Assembly: GCA_008711295.1 (NCBI GenBank)
Contig: VUYV01000591.1
Span: 144,281-208,280, forward strand
Length of the DNA stretch: 64,000 bases
Reading direction: 5' to 3'
Origin: Anarhynchus alexandrinus
Lineage: Eukaryota > Chordata > Aves > Charadriiformes > Charadriidae
Position 1 is the first letter of the stretch. Every line of letters starts with the position of its first letter. Positions 52,561 through 63,457 of this stretch are shown piece after piece. The translations under genes and the position numbers were made by a program. The notes under the pieces are model-generated. The model was not told where the DNA came from and searched no databases. It was given only the letters and a program-made list of their open reading frames with translations.

Positions 52561-53066
52561 AGTCCCCAACATAAGAAGGACATGGACCTGCTGGAGCGTG
52601 TCCAGAGGAGGGCCATGAGGATGATCCAAGGGCTGGAGCACCTCTCCTATGAAGAGAGGCTGAAGGAGTTGGGGCTGTTCAGCCTGGAGAAGAGAAGGCT
52701 CCAGGGAGATCTTATTGCGGCCTTCCAGTACCTAAAGGGGGCCTACAGGAGAGCTGGGGAAGGACTTTTTACTAGGGCATGTAGTGACAGGACAAGGGGG
52801 AATGGCTTCAAACTGGAAGAGGGCAGGTTTAGATTGAACATTAGGAAGAAGTTTTTCACTTTGAGGGTGGTGAGGCACTGGCACAGGTTGCCCCGAGAGG
52901 TTGTTGAGGCCCCATCCCTGGAGGTGTTGAAGGCCAGGCTGGACGTGGCCTTGGGCAACCTGGTCTAGTGGGAGGTGTCCCTGCCTATGGCAGGGGGGTT
53001 GGAACTCGATGATCTTCAAGGTCCTTTCCAACCTAAACCATTCTATGATTCTATGATTCTATGATT
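52561..53066 (+). mobile_element. CR1 LINE, young 5'-truncated copy (group A)
   Basis: It begins near the [32 protein letters not shown] segment and continues in one open frame to LDVALGNLV with a TAG stop at 52966. The 3' untranslated end follows (CTCGATGATCTTCAAGGTCC) and then ATTCTATG octamers to 53066. It is the longest of the near-identical trio (with 10033 and 47293). The open pol remnant, about 135 codons, lacks all catalytic motifs. Confidence 0.96.
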
Positions 53067-53971
53067 GCAAGCAATCCTGGACAGACTGCCTGCATACAGT
53101 TGTCTTACGCCTGAATGCTGGGCAGGCTGGTTTAAAGCATCTTAGTGCTTGTGAATGTGAGAGACTGGAATTAGTTGTGTTTTAAATACATTCATCTTTC
53201 TCCCTGTGAGGTATTGCATTAAGCTGCACTGTTTCTACAGGGCAATTTGGTGGTCATAATGTTTTCAGGAGTTTCTGAAAGATATCTGCATATTGCAATA
53301 AAAAATTCAACATTCATTCGCATAATTATAACTCAGGAAATGAAACGCTCTATTTGTCAAATGTATAAGTCTGTACCACCCTTGCCATGCATGGTCCCAT
53401 CAGGGCTCTTTCTGAATACAAGGCCGTTCCTGCACCCCGCAGGCATGGCAGCTGCCCATCAGCAGTGTCCCACTCACCATGGTTGTGTCTCCATAGCCAG
53501 GACAGGCTGCCTCTGCAGGGTTGTTCTGCTTTCAGTGCACGCAGTGTAAAGATAGGGAGACATTCCTCCCAGAGATGTCTTCCACCAGGTTAGTTCTCTT
53601 CTGCCCTTCTACTGTGCTCAGAAGACACAAGCAGGGTACAATGGAAGGGCACAGGCAAACCCAGAGGCTCTCTCACCAAGCTTTGCCTCCGACAAGATAG
53701 GCTGGTGGGAGGAGATAAGGACATAGACCACCATGCAGGGATGCTCCAGGCACCAGGAGCTCAACTTGTTGAGCAAGAAGTGAGGTGCTGGTAGTAGGAA
53801 TGAGCTCCAGAGAGGACTTGCTCTTCCCAGAACTTCCCCAGTTTCTTTCCTCTAAGCTGGAGTCAACTTCTTGCCTCCATGCTCTCACGAAGCACGGAGA
53901 GCCCTCACTTCCCTCCTGGTTTGGCAGTACAAGATGATCACAGGAGCAGAGAGTGCCATGGCATGAAGAAC
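53067..53971. other. Unique non-coding stretch
   Basis: No gene or interspersed repeat is recognised. 53530-53559 is the source or twin of the displaced 30 bp near the N at 52295. An open frame of 144 codons on the minus strand (53673-54107) runs partly into the LTR and is not credible as a gene. Confidence 0.5.
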
Positions 53972-54826
53972 TGTCATGGGTTAGCCTTGCCCAGCTGCTC
54001 TCCACCCATCCAGCTGCTCTCTCACTCCCCTTCCTCAACAGGACAGGGGAGAATATAGGACGAGAAAGCTCATGGGTCAACACAAAGACAGGGAGATCAT
54101 TTACCAAGGACCATCATGGGGAAAGCAGACTCGACTTGGGGAAAAGTAATTTAATTTGTCACCAATTAAAATGCATTTGGGTAGTGAGAAACAAAGACAA
54201 AATTAAAAAAACACCACCCCTTTTCCCCAGTCCCCTCCCGCCCCCTCTCCCCACCACGGGGGGCGCAGGGGTGGGATGGGGGCTGCGGTCAGTCCCTGGC
54301 AGCCCCTCTGGGCCGCTCCTCCCTCCTCCCCCCTCTCCCTGCTCCAGCGCGGGCCCTGCCCCGGGCTGCAGTCCTTCAGGGACAACCTGCTCCCGCCGGG
54401 GCTCTCCACGGCCGCAGCTCCTGCAGGAAATATCCCCCCGCTGCGGCCTGGGGCCCTCCCCGGGCTGCAGGCTGGGTCTCTGCTCCAGCGGGGTCTCTGC
54501 AGGGCTGCAGGGGATCCCTGCTCCGGGCCTGCAGCACCTCCTGCCCTCCTCCTCCTCCGCCCTCGGGCTCCCTCTGCTGCTGCTCCCTCCTGGGCTTCCT
54601 CCTCCTCTGCCTGGGCCGCCTTCGGCCCTGCCGCAAACCTCTTTTCCCCCCGCTGGGCGCCCCCAGCTTGGCTGAGGGGCTCAGCTGTGTCCTGCGGTGG
54701 GGCCGTTGGAGCCGGCTGGCACCGGCTGGCACCGCCTGTGTCCGGCGCGGGGCAGCCCCGGCACCTCCGCACGGAGGCCGCCCGGCAACCCCCAGTTCCA
54801 ACCGCTGGGCCTGGACACCCGGTACA
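53972..54826 (-). mobile_element. GC-rich LTR of an avian endogenous retrovirus, antisense
   Basis: Plus-strand ends are TGTCATGGG and CCCGGTACA, so on the minus strand it also runs TG to CA. The block GCAGACTCGACTTGGGGAAA followed by an AT-rich stretch with ATTAAA on the minus strand (54150-54155) is typical of a bird LTR family I recall as ERVL-like. Most of 54230-54826 is GC- and CpG-rich, with degenerate units of the type CTGCTCCAGCGNGG / GGGCTGCAG and a 10-bp tandem CCGGCTGGCA at 54711-54732. No matching 5-bp duplication is seen. No primer-binding site or polypurine tract adjoins either end, so it is solitary or rearranged. Confidence 0.75.
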
Positions 54827-55474
54827 AGGTGTCAGGGAGAAAGGGCAGAATCTGAACTTGCTCCAGGGGGAAATGTCATCTAACCCGGAGAGGAAATGTT
54901 TTTTTAAAAAAATTATGTCGTGCAATACTATCAGATCACACCCGTCAAATAAATCGAGGGCTGACGAAACGATAGCCCACAAATAGTAGTTAGCATTAGT
55001 TAATCGCCAACAAACAGAAATGTTTTTAGGGAATTTTGGCAGGATCACTATGATCCCAGTGACTTTTTAATATTCTCATAAACAACCTGGATGTAAACAT
55101 CAGATCAGTGTTGCTAAAACTGAAAATTGTACAAAGATTGAAAACAGTTAAAAAATGAAGACACGAAAGCAGACCAGATTTTTGGAATAGGGCACTGTAT
55201 TCACCAAAGTAGAGAATGAACTGTCTGAACAGTTTTACTGATCTGACCCCTCTTTGGAGCATGGTGATCCCTAAGAGATTTGCTTATCTGAGAGCTCAGT
55301 TTCCTGAAGTACCTGATTAAATGATGTCTCCTGGCAGTTGACTTCTTTGTTCCTATTCATGATCAAAAGATACTTATAAATATTGGAAGTACAAACTAGA
55401 TAATCCAATTATTTTTTTTTTTTTGTCTTTTGAGTAATTTCCTGTTCCATAGATGTTCCAGGGAGAATAATCAC
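54827..55474. other. Unique non-coding stretch
   Basis: No gene is recognised. Around 55066-55110 an ACCTGGATGTAAACATC stretch weakly recalls the CR1 INDLDEGI region, but it is too short to call. A T run lies at 55410-55424. Confidence 0.45.
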
Positions 55475-55957
55475 ATTCATAGAATCATAGAATGCGTAGA
55501 GTTGGAAAGGGACCTTAAAGACCATCTAGTTCCACCCCATGCCATGGGCAGGGACACTTCCCACTAGACCAGGTTGCTCAAAGCCCCGTCCAACCTGGCC
55601 TTGAACACCCCAGGGATGAGGCAGCCACAGCTTCTCTGGACAACGGGTGCCTGTGTCTCACCACCTTCAAAGTAAAGAATTTCTTCCTAATATCTAGTCT
55701 AAATTTCCCTTCTTTCAGTGTAAAACCTTTCCCCCTCATCCTATGGCTCCACTCCCTGATGAAGAGTCCCTTCCCAGCTTTCCTTTAGCTCCTTTAGGTA
55801 CTGGGAGGGGCTATAAGGTTTCTCCGGAACCTTCTCTTCTCCAGGCTGAACAACCCCAACTCTCCCAGCCTGCCCTCATACAGAGGTGTTCCAGCCTTCT
55901 GATCATCTTCGTGGTCCTCCTCTGGACCTGCTCAAGCTCTTCTCTGTGCTGACGAAG
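55475..55957 (-). mobile_element. CR1 LINE, older 5'-truncated copy (group A)
   Basis: The tail is at the left (ATTCATAGAATCATAGAATG), followed by GGACCTTAAAGACCATCTAGT and the eroded pol C-terminus. It extends on the minus strand up to the LEQVQRRTTKMIRRLEHL region and ends near 55957 where similarity stops. Frameshifts (for example near 55610 and 55870) break the frame. It is noticeably more diverged than the trio at 10033, 47293 and 52561. Confidence 0.94.
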
Positions 55958-57680
55958 GGCAGAGGGAGAAGAGCTGTGTACAGATCCACTAGCCATATGA
56001 TGCTTCTCAAGGATTCAAACTCAGATTTCCCACCAATCAGCAGAATGATATGATCATTAGGTAACTGTGTTAAGGCTTCTCCAGCCACTGCTTCTGCAAT
56101 GCTCTGTCTAGAAAAATATATACATATGATCTGAATTGAGGGAGAATAATACTGGACTTTGCCTCTTGGTAATGAGTCTACTTTCTGAGGAGATCCAAAG
56201 GCATTAGCCTTGCTGTCCTATTTCTTTGTCTCTCTTTCATCCCACTCCATCACTGCTTATCTCTCCATCTACCATGGTATGTTGAGAAACAAAAAGAAGA
56301 GGACATAGATGTTGTTCCGCTCCAATCTGATCACAAAACCAGTATTGGCAGGGTAAGGGTGGCATACAGCCATGGGACAGGAGGTCAGCCCCACTGAATG
56401 AAGCTGGCAAATCTGTCCATAAAGTTTCCTCCTTCTTTCAGTTTGCTTTCCTTCTGGTTTCCTTTTCACATATTGAAAACTGAAGTGGCAGCTAGCAGAG
56501 AAGTGCTAGCTGACAGAAGCACATCAAAACATCTTAAAACGTCCACCCAGCTTTCTCTGCTTGTACATCTAATAATCACTTTCTCCAGTCCAGAGGAGAC
56601 AGTAAATAAAACATTAACACTCACTAGTTCTTACATCTCTCCAGTGAAAACCAGAATTAAAGAGAAATAACAAAAACTCAGAAAACATGAAGATTTGTCA
56701 ACAAAAATCTGCCTTTGCACTCCTTTTCTATCTCACTTTTGGCTTCCAAGGAAACAGTAGGAACAGGTGACTGATGGATAGAGTTTGACCAAAACAGCTT
56801 TACCTATTTAAATGTGTAGATTATGGCAGCGAACCACTCACTGGAACAGTCCCAAAAGAGAAATGTCATGAGTCTTGTACTAATTTAAAATTACAAATTG
56901 CTCGTAGCTGGTAACTTACCCAATTTAATCACAGGAGGCTAAAACTGAGCACAAATTGCTGGAGCTATCTACAGCTATACTCAGGATCGTCAGTTAAAAA
57001 AGCATTTCACAGATGCTTGTTGTTTGCTTAACATAATTTCTTATCGACCACCTCGCATTGCCACTGTGTGCTTTCTTTTGATTTACACAACATAAGTACT
57101 TTGGAATGATACGTACACACATACATACACCAAGAAAACCTCAGCACATCTATTTTCTTTTGTTTAGGATAGGATTAAATAAATGGTGATCATTAATGAG
57201 TTCTTCCATAAACACATTACAAATCCATTTCCTATTTCTCTTCTACAGGTAATTACACTTGTGGTCTCATCTCTATCAAATCCGAGAAACCTAGTCTGAA
57301 GTCAAGAATCTCATCAGACACATGCTGATGTGCTTCTCTACAGAGGAGCTGGTTTATGCAAACTCCATTTCTGAATCTTTTTCAGAGGAGGGGTGGTTGG
57401 ACTTATGAGCAGAGTCAATGTGGAAATTAGGAAGCCCAAAGTGCTTTATCAACTCAGCCTCACCTAGGAGATGGTGTTTCCTTTGGCGATTGTCCCGGTT
57501 TCCTGAGCTATACTATAGGAATAAGAACACTCACCTGCTTCACAGTGGTGTTACCCAAACACCATATAGGCTTGTTAGTGTAACAATAAGTATAGACCAT
57601 CAAGTGTATATCCTTGTTCAGGTCTACACATCCTTGACAAAACCATCAGCACAGAGATGGCAAAACAAGATTGGCATGAG
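55958..57680. other. Unique non-coding stretch
   Basis: No gene or interspersed repeat is recognised. A short purine/pyrimidine ACACATACATACACC run lies near 57115-57130. The open frame starting at 57418 runs into the next CR1 and is a chance chimera. Confidence 0.5.
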
Positions 57681-57990
57681 AAGGCTCCGAAGGCTTCAGC
57701 TTGGAGAAGAGAAGGCTCTGGGGAGATCTTATTGCGGCCTTCCAGTACCTAAAGGTGGCCTACAGAGAGCTGGGGAAGGACTTTTTACTAGGGCATGTAG
57801 TGATAGGACAAGGGGGAATGGCTTTAAACTGGAAGAGGGCAGGTTTAGATTGAACATTAGGAAGAAGTTTTTCACTCTGAGGGTGGTGAGGCACTGGAAC
57901 AGGTTNGTGTCCCTGCCTACGGCAGGGGGGTTGTAACTCGATGATCTTCAAGGTCCTTTCCAACATAAACCATTCTATGTTTCTATGATT
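57681..57990 (+). mobile_element. CR1 LINE with a gap (group A)
   Basis: Starts in the [10 protein letters not shown] region and reads through [18 protein letters not shown] and [18 protein letters not shown]. It then breaks at the N at 57906 and resumes with GTGTCCCTGCCTACGGCAGG and a degraded octamer tail. The segment encoding about the last 30 residues of pol is absent at the N, so sequence has probably been lost in the assembly, not in the genome. The wording is that of the young trio, so the true copy may be young. Confidence 0.93.
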
Positions 57991-58100
57991 CAGTACTGCA
58001 GAGCCTGATAGATGGGCAAGACTATCCCTATGCACTGTAGACATAAACTGAAGACAGACTACACTGAGGGATCTCAACACCAACAAGCCCCACACAGCTC

Positions 58101-58563
58101 TCACAGAATTGCAGAATCACAGAATCACAGAATGGTCAGGGTTAGAAGGCACCTCTGGAGATCGTTTAGTCCAATCCCCCTGCCAGAGCAGGGTCACCTA
58201 CAGCAGTTGCACAGGACGGTGTCCAGGCAGGCGGGTTTTGAATGTCTCCAGAATGGGAAACTCCACCACCTCTCTGGGCAGCCTGTGCCAGTGCTCTGCC
58301 ACCCTCAAAGTAAAGAAGTTCCTCCTCATGTTTAGGTGGAACATCCTATATTCAACCACTGAAAAAAGACTATTCCCATCCCCCTGGCACTCCCACTTTA
58401 AGTATTTATATGTATTGATAAGATCCCCCCTCAGTCTTCTCTTCTCCAGACCAAAAGCCCCAAGTCCCTCAGCCTTTCTTCATAAGAAATATCTTCCAGT
58501 CCCCTAATCATCTTTGTAGCCCTTTGCTGTACCCTCTCCAGCAGTTCCCTGTCCTTCTTGAAC
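58101..58563 (-). mobile_element. CR1 LINE, 5'-truncated copy (group B)
   Basis: Tail units on the plus strand read CAGAATCACAGAATCACAGA, followed by ACCTCTGGAGATCGTTTAGT and the TGCACAGGACGGTGTCCAGGC block of group B. The minus-strand frame reads [34 protein letters not shown] before it breaks. It lies tail-to-tail with the CR1 at 57681, separated by about 110 bp. It stops near 58563, where similarity ends. Confidence 0.95.
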
Positions 58564-59229
58564 TTTCTTGTACTCTCAGACAGAACTACTTTTATACCCA
58601 AACCAATGATCATGTAATAAACCCCCAAACCCATCATTGTTGCTATTGTTTATAGACAACACCAAGCTTGGCAGGTTATGAAAAGACAGGAGCAAGATTA
58701 ATGGAGAGGGTGGAAGATTTTGTATTTCTTCCATGACCCATTAACTAATGCCCATGTAGAGCAATTTCCTGAATATGACCGGGAAGTAGCCAGATCGCTG
58801 TTCCCCCTTCCCTATCCATATGATAGATGTATTTAGCTCTGGACTCAACAATTAGGATCACTGGCTAAGACAGAACTGTGTAAGCAACAGATCTTCCAGT
58901 ACAGCCAAACACAGCTATATGCTCACAAAGGAAGGAGTTGGAGTTGATGTCTGGTGAACATGAGCCTTATACTCATGGCATCAGCAGATCTGCATGGGCT
59001 CTCAGGTGAATAATACCCTGCAATCCCTGCGTATATATTAGGAGGTGATTTCATTCCTACATCTAGCCAGATGTATAATTTAACACTTTGTACAGAGAAA
59101 GAGCCAGGTCTGAGGGATGGAAGAAATACCACCATGAGAAATTTAAAGGGCATCAAATACTTTTAGCTCATCAAAAAACAGGAATCAAAAGTGTTTGATT
59201 ACAGAAAATAAGAAAATTCATGTGGAAGA

Positions 59230-59510
59230 AATATTAGATGCATTAGGGCTCTTCGATTTGGAGAAGGAATGCAGATCAAAAACCAATGGCTGGAAGCTAA
59301 ATCCACACCATTTCCTGTTAGAAGTTAGTCATCATTTTTTGCAAAGCTGAAGATGATTAGACTGTAGCAAATTCCCCGCAGGAAATGATGGATTCTCCAT
59401 TTTTCAAATCAAACTTTGATGTCATTTTAGTCAAACACAGATAAGTTAAGTCAATATAGAGCTATCATGGTGAATTCTAATGGTAAAATAGTCTTTTCAT
59501 TTGTGGATTA
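59230..59510 (+). mobile_element. Ancient CR1 fossil
   Basis: In order, eroded blocks match the end of an old CR1: CTCTTCGATTTGGAGAAGG (LFxLEK region), GCTGGAAGCTAAATCC, CCCCGCAGGAAATGATGG (PREVVD region), ATTCTCCATTTTTCAAATCA (SPSL region) and a long AT-rich 3' part. There is no octamer tail and no open frame. It resembles the CR1 generations shared with other reptiles more than the young bird copies. Confidence 0.6.
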
Positions 59511-61741
59511 TGCTGAGCTTGATTCATGATAATAATGAAGTTCAATGGAAATGCTTCCCAGTTTCAGAAGTGAATGCTGATTTTTTTCTTTGCAGGCAAT
59601 ATCCCAAAATACAGTTTTAAGAGGTTTACGTATTACTTGTGTGTGGGCAGAAGGTATTGCTTTCTGTAATGAAACATCAGCTTCTTACATGAGGAAGAAA
59701 AACGGTTTTCTGGCAACCTTTTTGTCTTGTACTGACTATTCAAAACCAGAATATTGTACACTACTCCAATGCCACACAACAGTCCCTCTGCCCTAGAATA
59801 AAAGCATCCAGTGACTACCCTGTCAAACACAAGGCAAGTAAGTCATCCACAATGCAAGCTCTGTGCAAGTTTTTGTCTTGTGATTTATAAATTTAAGTGG
59901 CTTGTTCTTCCTTTGTGCTTCGTTTTTAGTCATCCAGCTCACTCAGACTCTCTAACTTGACCTTCTTAAGATTTCTCACCCCTGCAGTAAGGGTGCAGGA
60001 ACATCATTTTCCCATGGCTCATAGGAGAGAGCTGAAGAATGAGAAAACTGCAGGTGATGCATATATCTGTCAGAAGGCAGCAGTGAATGTTTATAAATCT
60101 TTATGAATTTAGAATACCCATTTCTTGTTCCATTAGAGAGTGACAATTTAAAGATTTCTGGATTACAACGAGGCTAGTGATGTATATCTGAACCCTGCTG
60201 ACACACATCTCCTATTACATGGTGGTTGACTGTATATAAAAAATTAACTGCTCAGTGCCAACACTTTCTGCAACAGCTGCTGAAGGAAAATCAGTGATGG
60301 GTAAAGGACTCTTCTATGATTTCCATCAGAGAATTTAGAGGTAGAAAGTACCCAGATTTCTTCAATGACACAGTGTATGTTTTTGTTCTTGTTACGCAAA
60401 CACAGATAGTATCATTAGAGCTCTACTAAACCTGATGAGACTACGCATCTCTTTTCCAGTAAGGACATCTGAGTTTCTCCAACAAAGTTTTTCCAGATGT
60501 CTTTAACATGGATAAAATGAATTTTAGGCTTGCTTGGGCCAAAATATCCCCAGTTAATTTCTCCTAGGGGAAATAAATGGCAGAAGTTCATGTCAAACAA
60601 CTCAGAGATTTATAGTCAGAAGTCTCAAAGGACCAAAATGATGTATTGGATTTCTGGGTCCATGTATAATAACCTGGAATGACTTATATATTATATTATT
60701 GGAATAGTAATGTGTGTGTGTATATATTACCGACACGAATGAGCACTAGACTCATTGCATACATATCCACCAGTAGGACCAAAATATATATGTATCCATC
60801 ATTACAACCAAAATGAGAAATTGGTCCATACTGTTTAGGTTTTTCCAAGTGCTCAATGAGAACCAATAAATACTTCCAGCAAAATTTGCTGAATGAGCTC
60901 TGAAACTCATTTTTTATAAAAACTTATACTGGAGTTTAAAGTACCAGATGGACTACAACATGGAATAAATTAGGGGAAGAACATTGTTAGCAAGAATTAT
61001 AGTAAATAGCACAAAGGAAACTGCTATAGGGTAGAAAAAAAAAAAGAAACATACGAATGACAACCCAGCAACTTGCTTAAATGTCTTCTAGCTCAACTCA
61101 ACTAATTCAAGTTTCATTAAAATGCATCTGCTTAATGTTAGGCTTTTTGTCTTACTATAAGGAAAGGGACATCTAAAATTGGAGCTGAAGGATGATCACC
61201 ATACCTGTGATTTACTTTGTACTTTCTGACTGCTCTGCCATACTTATCATGTTAGGAGTATAAACAAGTCAGCATCCTGACAGACTCTTTCTGGGGTAGA
61301 GCTGAGAAGCGATCCTAAAACAAAAGGCAAAGTTAAGTTGTTTGCTTCTTGTCCCAAGTCATGTTTATTTTCATTTGTTTCAGATAAAGTATTTCTCAGA
61401 TGATATAAATCTGACAGTAACACTGCCAGAATATCTATCTCCATAGCTGTTGTTGTATGATCATTGGAGAAAGTCACAATTACCCATAGCTGAGGAGAGA
61501 GATCAGGCAAAAAAAATGGTCAGGTAAGGGATGGATGAGGTCTGTCTGGCTGAATTGTCGCCTAAATCAAGTAGGTCCATAACAAGAAAAAGAAGGATGG
61601 TTTTTTGTACTACCAGTCACACTACTTACTAGTGCACGCATCCCAGTGCCCAATTACAGTCTATAACACAATTGACACTTCTTAAGGATAAGAAAACATG
61701 ACTCAGACTAATTTTAGATATCGAAAACTGGACAGAGTGAG

Positions 61742-61835
61742 TGATCTTCAAAGTTGTTTAGGGTCTAATTCCTACTGATTTCGGGTTCTGATACCTCACA
61801 CTCAATTTTAGGCATCTAACTGAGGCACTTCAGCT
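61742..61835. repeat. Old palindromic interspersed repeat fragment
   Basis: GATCTTCAAAG, TTTAGG, CTAATTCCTACTGATTTC and AGGCATCTAACTGAGGCACTT are arranged like the arms of an ancient inverted-repeat element common in reptile and bird genomes. The wording is eroded and the family name is not certain. Confidence 0.4.
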
Positions 61836-62009
61836 AAGAGAGCAGCTGCTGTAGGTATCCTTCCTTCACTTGTCTCCAGTGATCAAAGCAAGCTGGAGGT
61901 GATGGAGTTAATTACAGGTCCCCATTTAACGTCTAACATCTAATATTATGTCTTAAGGCTGTGAGATCTGGCCCTTCATGAGGACCTGGAGCAAAAAACA
62001 GCAGCTGAA

Positions 62010-62074
62010 GTCTGCACCCGCAGCCAGGAACCAAGCCCATGCCCTGCATGGATGCTCTGACCACTGGATCATCC
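62010..62074 (-). mobile_element. Old tRNA-derived SINE head
   Basis: On the minus strand TGATCCAGTGG (62061-62071) sits where a pol III A box would be. It is followed by TCAGAGCATC, then GGTTCCTGGCTGC (about 62020-62032) in the B-box position with what looks like a 4-bp loss. The order and roughly tRNA spacing match tRNA-derived SINEs of amniotes. It is degraded and has no identified 3' part. Confidence 0.4.
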
Positions 62075-62969
62075 CCAGCTTCCTGTATAACACAGGGAGA
62101 AAGCCAGCAGATCCAGTCCCCACCACCCATCAGATGCCTCCCATTCAGTGTCCTTACCTTTCAGCATAAACTTTTCCCACTGCCAGGTTTTATGCAGGAC
62201 TTTGTTGCCGCAAAAAACTCTGCTCAAAAGCCTTTTCAGCCAAAAAGGACCAAAACCTGAAGCTGGTTTTCTTTTCATCAGTCGTATTTTGTGTGAATTC
62301 ATCTCTGAGGCTGATACCAATTTAACAGCACTCTGAACAGCATTCCCCAGCATCCTGGTACCCACCTTGCACTTCCCCAGATGCTGTTGGCTCCTCTATG
62401 CTGACTGCCAGGTGCTGTGCCTTCACCAGCTACCTCACCACTCACTGCTGTCCCCCCCTCAGATTTCATTGCTTACTTTCACCTGCATCAAGACAGAACG
62501 TATATTGTCATATCTATTTTTTTTTAAAATAAGAAAGAACCAGCAGGCACTACCTAGATGATTGTTTTGGTGGTTATGCAGCATTATACCGCAATCCACT
62601 TCAAAGGCCAAGAAAGGAGAGGCATCTCTGTTAGCTGCTATTAGCAGATTTATCATCAGCTGCAAGATGCTTGTGGAGGCCTCACTAGGAGACCATTCAA
62701 ATAAATATCTGTCGGGACACCAAAATGTCTCTTTGATATAAACGTAGCTGTGTGCATCAGCTTTGCACAGATCCCTCTTCAGACAAATCGCACAAGAGCT
62801 TTATTCATCTCTGGGTTTTATGCAGTGCTCTGCAGGACACTAACAGCCAGGTCTCTGCACCTCTTCCATACACAGATTTTAGGAGCAGAGGGATCATTGT
62901 CATATCAAGTCTGACCTAAATACAACTGAAGTGCTACTATCTAAACCACACAGTTTTACACAAATATTA

Positions 62970-63457
62970 TCATACCAGTTCTCTTTAATATCTTTATCAA
63001 CAACCTGGATGAGGGGATCAAGTGCATCCTCAGTAAGTTTGCAGATGACACCAAGTTAGGCAGGAGTGTCGACCTGCTTGAGGGTAGGATGACTCTACAG
63101 AGGGATCTGGCCAGGCTGGATGGATGGGCAAAGGCCAATGTTATGAGGTTCAACAAGGCCAAGTGCCGGGTCCTGCACTTGGGTCACAACAACCCCATGC
63201 AGCGCTACAGGCCTGGGGAAGAGTGGCTGGAAAGCTCTCCGGCAGAAAAGGACCTGGGGGTGTTGGTTGACAGCCGGCTGAGTATGAGCCAGCAGTGTGC
63301 CCAGGTGGCCAAGAAGGCCAACAGCATCCTAGACTGTATTAACAACAGTGTGGCCAGTAGGACTGGGGCAGTGATCGTCCCCCTGTACACCACACTGGTG
63401 ATGCCCCACCTTGAGTATTGTTTAGTTTTGGGCCCCTCACTACAAGAAAGACATTGA
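62970..63457 (+). pseudogene. CR1 reverse-transcriptase fragment, frameshifted
   Basis: A single open frame from the left edge to 63457 encodes the second half of a LINE reverse transcriptase. It has the catalytic FADDT motif at 63038-63052, then [26 protein letters not shown], and [14 protein letters not shown], which are conserved CR1 blocks. A net loss of 2 bases near 63420-63428 (TATTGTTTAGTTTTGGG against TATTGTGTTCAGTTTTGGG in the copy at 3722) shifts the frame and ends it early. Motif A and the endonuclease are absent through 5' truncation. Confidence 0.92.

Larger units (their letters stand above)
58564..62969. other. Unique non-coding stretch with old repeat fossils
   Basis: No gene is recognised. 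Fossil repeats at 59230, 61742 and 62010 are listed separately. At 58658-58682 an ATAGACAACACCAAGCTTGGCAGG-like stretch recalls the CR1 ADDTKLG region but is too short to call. A (TG)n(TA)n run is at 60711-60728. Confidence 0.5.

Noticed and set aside
52408..52968. A 186-codon open frame that looks like a protein with a CR1-like C-terminus
   Set aside because: The first about 50 codons are unrelated sequence that happens to be in frame with the CR1 pol remnant starting at 52561. It has no promoter, splice site or homologous N-terminus.
54203..55048. A 281-codon open frame on the minus strand, plus 240- and 236-codon frames on the plus strand
   Set aside because: They overlap each other inside the GC-rich LTR, where stop codons are rare. 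The composition is alanine/glycine/proline/arginine-rich with no domain, so they are compositional artefacts.
57418..57936. A 172-codon frame reading into CR1
   Set aside because: Chance fusion of unique sequence with the CR1 at 57681, and it crosses the N at 57906.
58658..58690. CR1-like ADDTKLG segment (ACACCAAGCTTGGCAGG)
   Set aside because: Too short, and not continuous with the adjacent CR1 at 58101, which is on the other strand.
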